Shown here: in pieces, positions 5,399-10,200 of the stretch
Numbering within the stretch: position 1 is the stretch's first letter
Layout of the letters: each line of letters starts with the position of its first letter
Assembly: GCA_002422425.1 (NCBI GenBank)
Contig: DIVG01000079.1
Span: 99,489-109,688, forward strand
Source of the DNA: Akkermansiaceae bacterium UBA6138
GTDB taxonomy: Bacteria > Verrucomicrobiota > Verrucomicrobiia > Verrucomicrobiales > DEV007
Reading direction: 5' to 3'
DNA: 10,200 nt
The notes under the pieces: model-generated
The model's database searches: none
What the model was told of the DNA's origin: nothing
The model's input: only the letters and a program-made list of their open reading frames with translations
Program-made: the position numbers and the translations under genes

Positions 5399-5956
5399 GT
5401 ACTCGGCGAGGTAGAGTTCTCCCTCGCGCGGGTTGGTCCCCTCGAGACCGTAGGTTGTACCGGGCCGATCCGGGTAAGTGTAGGTTCCCGTGACCGCCCC
5501 GCCCTCGTGCCAGGTCAGGGCAAAGGTGGCCGCGAGTCGCCCGACCCGCCCCGTGTAGTGCGTCGCATCGGACGGCGGCACGGCGGGGGCGGCTGGCGCG
5601 GCCCTCTCGCGGCAACGGGAGAACTCCATCGGGAAAGCGCGTCCGTCGCTGTTCCGCATTTCACCGCGCCAGATGATGACTCCATCGGTGATGACTTTGC
5701 CGAGGTAGCAGCGCGCTGTGAACTCGTCACCGGTGTATTCCTCGAGATAGAGTTCGCCTTCGGCGGCGTTTTTTCCGCGCAGCGTGTAGACCGTGCCGGG
5801 TCTGTCGGGATAGGCATAGGTCCCCGTGACGGTGCCGTCGTCCTGCCAGTCGAGGGAAAAGACCGCCTTCATCTTTCCCACCGTTCCTTCATACTCCGCA
5901 GCGGCTGCGGGGAGACTGCCGGCGAGAGCAAAGAGCAGGACGATCAATCGGGTCAT
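5396..5956 (-). CDS. Secreted protein with two internal repeats, C-terminally truncated
   Basis: The protein has 186 residues. Residues 1-20 (MTRLIVLLFALAGSLPAAAA) are a good signal peptide with an AAA-E cleavage site. Residues 21-115 and 133-186 are two copies of one domain joined by an Ala/Pro linker. Both copies contain a V/L-G-x(2) F-x-L-x-W segment, then VTGTY.YPDRPGT.Y.L.G, then EGELYL.EY. Copy 1 continues with TGDEFTARCYLGK and ends near FSRCR; copy 2 stops right after ELYLAEY, where the 71-bp repeat begins and supplies TGA. About 40 residues of copy 2 are therefore missing. I do not recognise the family; the pattern suggests a small beta-rich periplasmic domain. It lies 57 bp downstream of the helicase on the same strand and might be co-transcribed, with no visible ribosome-binding site of its own. 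A link to restriction is not evident. Confidence 0.7.
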   Translation of the reverse strand: MTRLIVLLFALAGSLPAAAAEYEGTVGKMKAVFSLDWQDDGTVTGTYAYPDRPGTVYTLRGKNAAEGELYLEEYTGDEFTARCYLGKVITDGVIIWRGEMRNSDGRAFPMEFSRCRERAAPAAPAVPPSDATHYTGRVGRLAATFALTWHEGGAVTGTYTYPDRPGTTYGLEGTNPREGELYLAEY

Positions 5957-6013
5957 GATCGTTTTTAATCCGGATTCCGGCTGGGGTAAAGTGCGCAGGG
6001 GGTGGCAATGCGA

Positions 6014-9000
6014 TCAAACGGTTCGCGCCGTCTCATAAAGCTCGGCCGGCATGGGATGAGCGAGGTCCCAGACCATTTTGACGGGGCGGTCGCCTTCAGC
6101 CGAAAGCAGATCCGATGCAGGGCCGAGGAAGAGGAAGGGCGAGGTGCGGCCCTCGGTTTGCTTCTCGAGTCGAGCGAAAAAGAGGATCGTATAACCCCGC
6201 ACGCGAAAATGGAGGTAGTTCCGACCGGTCGCCGATGCCCGGGTTGTCCCGGCCTGCGATTCCCAGTGGAGGCGGCTGCGGCTGATGGGATAGTCCTTGT
6301 ATCGGGTCGTCGGGGCGAAATCCTTTTCCTCTTTTCGAAAGGTCACGAAATGAAGGTAGGTCTTGTGTTCTTCGATATGGATCACGCCGACACCGGCCGG
6401 TCCGCTTGTGGCGAGGGTCGCTTTGCCGAAGGCCGCAGTGATCTCGCGGTAGCCGTAGGCGGCGTGGAGACGGAGGGAGCAGGGATATCCAAGGTCGATC
6501 CCGCTCGTGGGGAAAGGATGGAGACTGCGCCGCCATTGTGCGATCTCGACGAGATCGGCGGCGGCACTCGTGTTGCGGAGCCAGTGGGCAAAGGATTCGC
6601 GATGGTTCGTGACACCGAGATCCGCCCCCTTTTTTGACCAGAGCGTGTAATGGAGACTGTTTGCCTCCGATTCCGACAATCCGTAGGCGGCCGGATCCTC
6701 CGCCACCTTTGCTGACGAGAGTCGCTCCACTTTTTCGAGGAAAGCCGGGTCGGTGCGCAGGCAGATGCGACTAAGCGCCTGTCGCGCATCGCGGAGATCC
6801 GGATCGACGACGGTCTTCGTGCCAGCGGCGAGGTCCTTCCACTCGGACCAGGTCCGGTTCTTCAGAATGGCGAGCGGTGAAAGTTGGGTCTCCCTGACAA
6901 AGTCGCCAAAGTTCAGCTCTTTTCCCGTCTCCGCTTTAAAAGTGCGAATGGCCTCGGGAATGAAGGAATTCAAATTGCCGAGCGTCTGGCGGATGTTGGC
7001 GAGGATGTGCTCCCGCGCGACCCGTTCGAGGTGAATATTGCATCCCGGCGGCAGGTTCGGGAAATCGTTCTCGATCTCCTTGTCGATCTGCCGGCGCGAA
7101 TGCCGCAGGAGTGCACTGAACTTGCGGTCGGCCCGATACTTCCGGTGTGCCTGCCCGACGAAGTCCAGCACGGTGAGGCAGTCCTTCTCCGGAGCATGCC
7201 GGAGCCCGCGTCCGAGTTGCTGGAGAAAAACGGTGAGACTCTCCGTCGGTCGCAGAAAAAGGACAAGATTGATCTCGGGGATATCGACGCCCTCGCTGAA
7301 AACATCGACGGTAAAAAGAAAGGGGAGCTTCCCGCTCCGAAAATCCCTCACCCGTTCGTCGCGCACGTTGGCAGTCGTTTCTCCGACGACCACCTCCGCG
7401 AGAAGTCCAGCCTCGCGGAATTTCTCCGCCATGAACTCCGCGTGCCTGACGCTCACACAAAAACCGATCGCACGGATCGTTTTGAGATTGGGATGATATC
7501 GCCCGATCGCCTGAAGGACGGCATTGAGCCGGTCACGCGCACGGATGTCGTCGCCGGTGTAAACCGCCTCGAGTTCGTTGACGTCATACTTGCCGTTCCG
7601 CCAGAAACGTTCGTCGGAGACAGAGACCGGATCGGTCACGCCGAAGTAGTGGAAGGGACAGAGCAGCTTTTCCTCGAGCGCCTCGGGCAGGCGGATCTCG
7701 GCGGCAAAGCGATTGTTGAAATCCGGCAGGATGGAAGTGTTGTCCATCCGCTCAGGTGTGGCGGTGAGCCCGAGAAGCACGGTCGGATTTAAATGATCAA
7801 AAAGTGGACGGTAACTGCCCGCCGTCCCATGATGGGCTTCATCGACGATGACAAAATCGAAATGACCCGCTCCTAGATCCTTCCACGGCGAGCGGGTCGT
7901 GAGGCTCTGGACCGAGGCGAAGACGTGATCCCAATTTGTCGGCACTTTTCCATCGACAAGCATCTCGCCGAAATTGAAATCGCGCAGCACCGAGCGAAAG
8001 CAGTCCCGGGCCTGCTGGAGGATTTCCTTCCGATGCACGACGAAGAGCAACCGCGAGGATGAGGGGTTCTCACGCCGGAATCGAGCGTAGTCGAAGGCGG
8101 CGATGACCGTCTTTCCCGTGCCTGTGGCGGCCACGACGAGATTCCTGAAGGAATCTTCATCCCGTTCGGCGGCGAGGGCGTCCAGGATGCGCTCCTGATA
8201 CGAATGCGGCCGGATGTCGGCAAAAAAGCGGGGACCGCTTTCGTCGCTTGAACGATTCGCAAAGGCGATCGCTTCGCGGAAACGCTCCGGCGCGGTGCGG
8301 TCGTAGGGCGCGAATTCTTCGCGCGACCAGTAGGTCTCGAATTCGGCTTCGAATCGCTCAAGGATGTGCGGCATGTCCTGTGCCGTGACTTTGACCGTCC
8401 ATTCAAGTCCGCTCGTCATGGCCGGTCGACTCATGTTGGCTGAGCCGATGTAGGCGGTGGAGTAGCCGGTGTGCCTGATGAAGTGATAGGCCTTTGCATG
8501 GAGTCGGGTCCGCTCCGTGTCGTAGGAAACCCTGACCGAAAAGTGGGGAAAGGCAGCGAGCCACTCGACCGCCCCGGGGTCGGATGCGCCCATGTAGGAC
8601 GTGGTGATGATGCGCACGGGGACCTTTCGTTCCGCGAGAGATTCAAAAGCCGGCTTCAGAAGTTGGAGTCCCGACTCTTTGATAAAGGAAACGAGGATGT
8701 CGACCCGATCGGCCGTCATCATTTCCATGCGCAGCTCGCGCTCGAGCTGAGGGTCGTCGCCCGCGCCGGTGAGGAGGCTGCTCACGCTCAACGACGTGAC
8801 CGGACGGGGAAAGGACTGAGGTTGATTGACGCTCCGCAGTTGTCGCAGCAGGGACTTCGGCTGATCGAGGAGTTGCTTCTTCAGCGTGTAATCGAGGCCG
8901 TCGACCGCGCTCAGCAATTCGAGCAGGCGATTGACAAGGAGACGTCGTTGTCCCGGTTTGCAGGCGGGCAGCGCTTGCAGCAGCACCTGACTGACGAACT

Positions 9001-9151
9001 GGCTGAAAGTGTGCGGCTCGGCTTCGTCGTCGAGTTTTTCAAAGGTCGGCGCGAGCTCGGGATGCGCGGCGAGGAGATCGTGCAATTCTTCGTCGAGCAG
9101 TCGTTCGTAGATTCCCTCGGGTAACATCGGATGAGCTTGCCCGGTTTCCAT
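6014..9151 (-). CDS. SauUSI-like type IV restriction protein: PLD nuclease, SF2 helicase, DUF3427
   Basis: The protein has 1045 residues. Residues 1-115 are helical and unassigned. Residues about 125-280 are a phospholipase-D-type nuclease with HAK (His218, Lys220), GSAN (236-239) and Glu250. Residues about 315-690 are an SF2 helicase: Walker A ATGTGKT (342-348), DEAH (437-440), TAT (463-465), VDVFSEGVDIPE, and QLGRGLR (645-651). Residues about 885-1036 are DUF3427, with TTRYKDYPIS, LHWESQ, FLFLGPA and LAHPMPAEL. This order is that of SauUSI of Staphylococcus aureus, an ATP-dependent enzyme that cleaves DNA containing 5-methyl- or hydroxymethylcytosine, in which DUF3427 is thought to read the modified base. 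All catalytic motifs are present, so it looks active. The ATG follows the TGA of the NUDIX gene with no gap and no close Shine-Dalgarno, so translational coupling is likely. RadD-like repair helicases are more distant alternatives. Confidence 0.9.
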   Translation of the reverse strand: METGQAHPMLPEGIYERLLDEELHDLLAAHPELAPTFEKLDDEAEPHTFSQFVSQVLLQALPACKPGQRRLLVNRLLELLSAVDGLDYTLKKQLLDQPKSLLRQLRSVNQPQSFPRPVTSLSVSSLLTGAGDDPQLERELRMEMMTADRVDILVSFIKESGLQLLKPAFESLAERKVPVRIITTSYMGASDPGAVEWLAAFPHFSVRVSYDTERTRLHAKAYHFIRHTGYSTAYIGSANMSRPAMTSGLEWTVKVTAQDMPHILERFEAEFETYWSREEFAPYDRTAPERFREAIAFANRSSDESGPRFFADIRPHSYQERILDALAAERDEDSFRNLVVAATGTGKTVIAAFDYARFRRENPSSSRLLFVVHRKEILQQARDCFRSVLRDFNFGEMLVDGKVPTNWDHVFASVQSLTTRSPWKDLGAGHFDFVIVDEAHHGTAGSYRPLFDHLNPTVLLGLTATPERMDNTSILPDFNNRFAAEIRLPEALEEKLLCPFHYFGVTDPVSVSDERFWRNGKYDVNELEAVYTGDDIRARDRLNAVLQAIGRYHPNLKTIRAIGFCVSVRHAEFMAEKFREAGLLAEVVVGETTANVRDERVRDFRSGKLPFLFTVDVFSEGVDIPEINLVLFLRPTESLTVFLQQLGRGLRHAPEKDCLTVLDFVGQAHRKYRADRKFSALLRHSRRQIDKEIENDFPNLPPGCNIHLERVAREHILANIRQTLGNLNSFIPEAIRTFKAETGKELNFGDFVRETQLSPLAILKNRTWSEWKDLAAGTKTVVDPDLRDARQALSRICLRTDPAFLEKVERLSSAKVAEDPAAYGLSESEANSLHYTLWSKKGADLGVTNHRESFAHWLRNTSAAADLVEIAQWRRSLHPFPTSGIDLGYPCSLRLHAAYGYREITAAFGKATLATSGPAGVGVIHIEEHKTYLHFVTFRKEEKDFAPTTRYKDYPISRSRLHWESQAGTTRASATGRNYLHFRVRGYTILFFARLEKQTEGRTSPFLFLGPASDLLSAEGDRPVKMVWDLAHPMPAELYETARTV

Positions 9152-9589
9152 TCAAACACCACGCAAAAGTCGCCCGATCTCTCCCAAAATCGGCACATCG
9201 GCGGGAGCCCACTCCAGACTCTCAAAATCCTCCGGCGCGAGCCAGCGGGCGTCTGTGTGCTCGACAAGATGAATCGCCGGACGCTCCGGACAGCGGGCGA
9301 GAAAGGGCAGCAGCCTGATCCTGCCGAAATCGTAGAGATGCTCGACCGGCGTGAGCGACTCGAGCGGACCGAGTTCAAGGATCAGTTCCTCGCGAATCTC
9401 TCGACGCAGGGCTTCCCCGGCCGACTCACCGGCCTCCACCTTCCCGCCCGGGAATTCCCAAAGACCGCCCAGCGCCTTGTCGGGAGGTCGCCGCGTCGCG
9501 AGGACACAACCCCCGGGGTCGGCGAGGATGAGGCAGGTGACGGTGAGCATGAGGGTGGGAGAAGATCGCTGTGGAAATGGATTTGTCAT
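9152..9589 (-). CDS. NUDIX hydrolase, MutT/NudG-like nucleoside triphosphate pyrophosphohydrolase
   Basis: From ATG 9589 the product has 145 residues with a NUDIX fold. GLWEFPGGK (42-50) leads into the NUDIX box: Gly49, Glu55, then REIREE (63-68), which coordinate the metal; the usual box Gly is Ile70. RRPPDKALGGLWEFPGGK and the C-terminal RWLAPEDFESLEWAPADVPI resemble the MutT/NudG branch. That branch hydrolyses oxidised or modified (d)NTPs to monophosphate and pyrophosphate; E. coli NudG prefers CTP, dCTP and 5-methyl-dCTP. The frame is open back to 9847, but upstream residues have no family similarity and overlap the divergent antitoxin. ATG 9550 is an alternative start. There is no strong Shine-Dalgarno. 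The TGA abuts the ATG of the PLD-helicase-DUF3427 gene, making these two a tight operon. Substrate is inferred, not shown. Confidence 0.88.
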   Translation of the reverse strand: MTNPFPQRSSPTLMLTVTCLILADPGGCVLATRRPPDKALGGLWEFPGGKVEAGESAGEALRREIREELILELGPLESLTPVEHLYDFGRIRLLPFLARCPERPAIHLVEHTDARWLAPEDFESLEWAPADVPILGEIGRLLRGV

Positions 9590-9676
9590 TATTGAATGGG
9601 GGATTCCGGTTTGGGGAATGGAATCGTTCGTGGAGTCGCCATTGAAAGTTGGAGCTTCGGGAGGTATCCTTTCAGG
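9590..9676. promoter_or_regulatory. Divergent promoter region between the NUDIX-restriction operon and the toxin-antitoxin pair
   Basis: These 87 bp separate two divergent transcription units. GATTCC (9602-9607) and GGAATC (9620-9625) form an interrupted inverted repeat that could be an operator, which would fit antitoxin autoregulation. On the plus strand TTGAAA (9642-9647) and TATCCT (9665-9670) are 17 bp apart and resemble -35/-10 boxes, but they overlap the GGGAGG (9659-9664) that looks like the antitoxin's ribosome-binding site, so both cannot serve the same start. Promoter assignment is tentative. Confidence 0.35.
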
Positions 9677-9931
9677 ATGAACGCGACCCCGACGTTGGAT
9701 GTCCCTCTGGAAATACTCGATAGCGCTCGCATGACGATTGAGGAAATGAGGCTCGAGTTGGCTATCGCTTTGTTCAACCTGGATCGTCTTTCCATGGGAA
9801 AAGCAGCTGAATTCGCCTGTCTCCCGGTGGGAACTTTCCAAAGCCATTTAGCATCGCGGCAAATTGGTCCCCATTACGGGATCGACGAAGCAATCGAAGA
9901 TGCGCGGGTCTTGTCTGCTCTGACCCCGTGA
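9677..9931 (+). CDS. UPF0175 family antitoxin
   Basis: The protein has 84 residues and matches the UPF0175 (PF03683) pattern: a short N-terminal strand, then EEMRLELAIALFNLDRLSMG (22-41), KAAEFACLPVGTFQSHLA (42-59) and RQIGPHY. Members are small helix-turn-helix-like antitoxins commonly paired with DUF3368 PIN-domain toxins, which is exactly the next gene. ATG 9677 was chosen over upstream in-frame starts because homology begins here and GGGAGG lies 12 bases upstream. The gene ends 8 bp before the toxin start, so the two are co-transcribed. It probably binds the toxin and represses its own promoter. The gene itself looks intact, although its last codons (CTGACCCCGTGA) resemble the outer end of the REP repeat found at 3309-3322. 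Confidence 0.82.
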   Translation: MNATPTLDVPLEILDSARMTIEEMRLELAIALFNLDRLSMGKAAEFACLPVGTFQSHLASRQIGPHYGIDEAIEDARVLSALTP

Positions 9932-9939
9932 AATGAGAC

Positions 9940-10164
9940 ATGATTGTCGTGGCGGATTCTTCCCCTTTAATCGCCCTTTGTCGCATCGGTAAGCGCTCCC
10001 TTCTACGCGACCTTTTTAGTAGTCTCGTTGTTCCCGAAGCAGTCTGGAACGAGGTTGTCCTCGATCACCCGGGAAAAGCCGGAGTCGAAGAGATTGGTTC
10101 CATTCCATGGATTGAAGTAAAAGCTGTTTTCGATACCTCACTAGTATCCCTGACTGACTGCTAG
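9940..10164 (+). pseudogene. DUF3368 PIN-type toxin, truncated by the dispersed repeat
   Basis: The remaining 74 residues start MIVVADSSPLIALCRIG, the standard N-terminus of DUF3368 (PF11848) PIN-like toxins, with the first catalytic Asp at residue 6. They continue with VVPEAVWNEVV, PGKAGVEEIGSIPWIEVK and DTSLVSL. Family members are about 150-170 residues, with a D-x-G-E-A motif and further acidic residues in the second half; all of that is missing. The break falls at 10157, where the 71-bp repeat begins, and the repeat supplies the TAG stop (10162-10164). With only one catalytic acid left, it should not act as a nuclease. The antitoxin upstream appears intact, leaving it without a working partner here. 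Confidence 0.8.
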
Positions 10165-10200
10165 GAATTTCCTTTTTCAACTGCTAGGAATTTCCTTTTT
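10157..10200. repeat. Dispersed repeat, left end, duplicated in tandem and cut by window edge
   Basis: The first 23 bases of the 71-bp repeat (beginning ACTGCTAGGAATTTCC) occur at 10157-10179. A second copy then starts directly at 10180 and runs to the window end (21 bases visible, all matching). The second copy may be a full repeat continuing beyond the window. Confidence 0.88.

Noticed and set aside
6884..7792. 302-codon plus-strand open frame inside the helicase.
   Set aside because: The opposite strand encodes conserved helicase motifs throughout; no similarity is seen in the plus frame.
9590..9847. Longer N-terminus for the NUDIX gene, starting at 9847.
   Set aside because: The extra residues are not NUDIX-like and would be antisense to the antitoxin; ATG 9589 gives a normal-length enzyme.
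1..10200. CRISPR array, tRNA or rRNA genes.
   Set aside because: No regularly spaced repeat-spacer series is present: the repeats found are dispersed or tandem without spacers. No tRNA cloverleaf or rRNA core sequence was recognised.

Overview
The window is GC-rich DNA, probably from a Verrucomicrobiota-like bacterium (Opitutales or Kiritimatiellales grade). That placement is an inference from the RAYT transposase subtype, the membrane-anchored sulfatase-modifying-factor-type protein and the weak ribosome-binding sites; there is no rRNA or other marker gene. The content is accessory: a worn defence and stress island with intact genes, several gene fragments, and two or three families of short palindromic repeats.

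Layout, left to right. At 1-221 (minus) is the N-terminal 73 codons of a type I restriction methylase subunit (hsdM), running directly into the right end of a dispersed repeat at the window edge. At 323-1774 (minus) is an intact fusion of a dual-specificity/tyrosine-type phosphatase with an ADP-ribosylglycohydrolase. Positions 1775-2237 are non-coding and end in a cluster of GGGGAC palindromes. Next come a full 71-bp repeat copy (2238-2308), a short SNF2-type helicase fragment (2309-2458), and a REP/RAYT region (2464-3340). This holds a dead RAYT transposase, a second inverted RAYT remnant, and three REP-like boundaries. At 3550-5178 (minus) is a membrane-anchored SUMF1/FGE-like protein.

The second half is one minus-strand cluster. 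A MutT/NudG-like NUDIX hydrolase (9152-9589) is followed with no gap (TGA|ATG) by a 1045-residue PLD-helicase-DUF3427 protein (6014-9151). This has the domain order of SauUSI, a type IV restriction enzyme that cuts DNA carrying modified cytosine. Downstream, 57 bp away, is a secreted protein of two internal repeats (5396-5956) whose second repeat is cut off at the boundary of another 71-bp repeat copy (5328-5398). Divergently, at 9677-10164 (plus), is a UPF0175 antitoxin followed by a DUF3368 PIN-type toxin. The toxin is truncated by a further copy of the same repeat (10157-10200), whose first 23 bp are tandemly duplicated.

Two themes stand out. First, every visible copy of the 71-bp repeat sits at a point where a gene is broken, and it often supplies the stop codon, so it looks like a marker or cause of rearrangement breakpoints. 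Second, the NUDIX-SauUSI-like pair is a plausible two-part defence unit: one member would act on (modified) nucleotide pools and the other on modified DNA. The function of that pairing is inference, not shown by the sequence.
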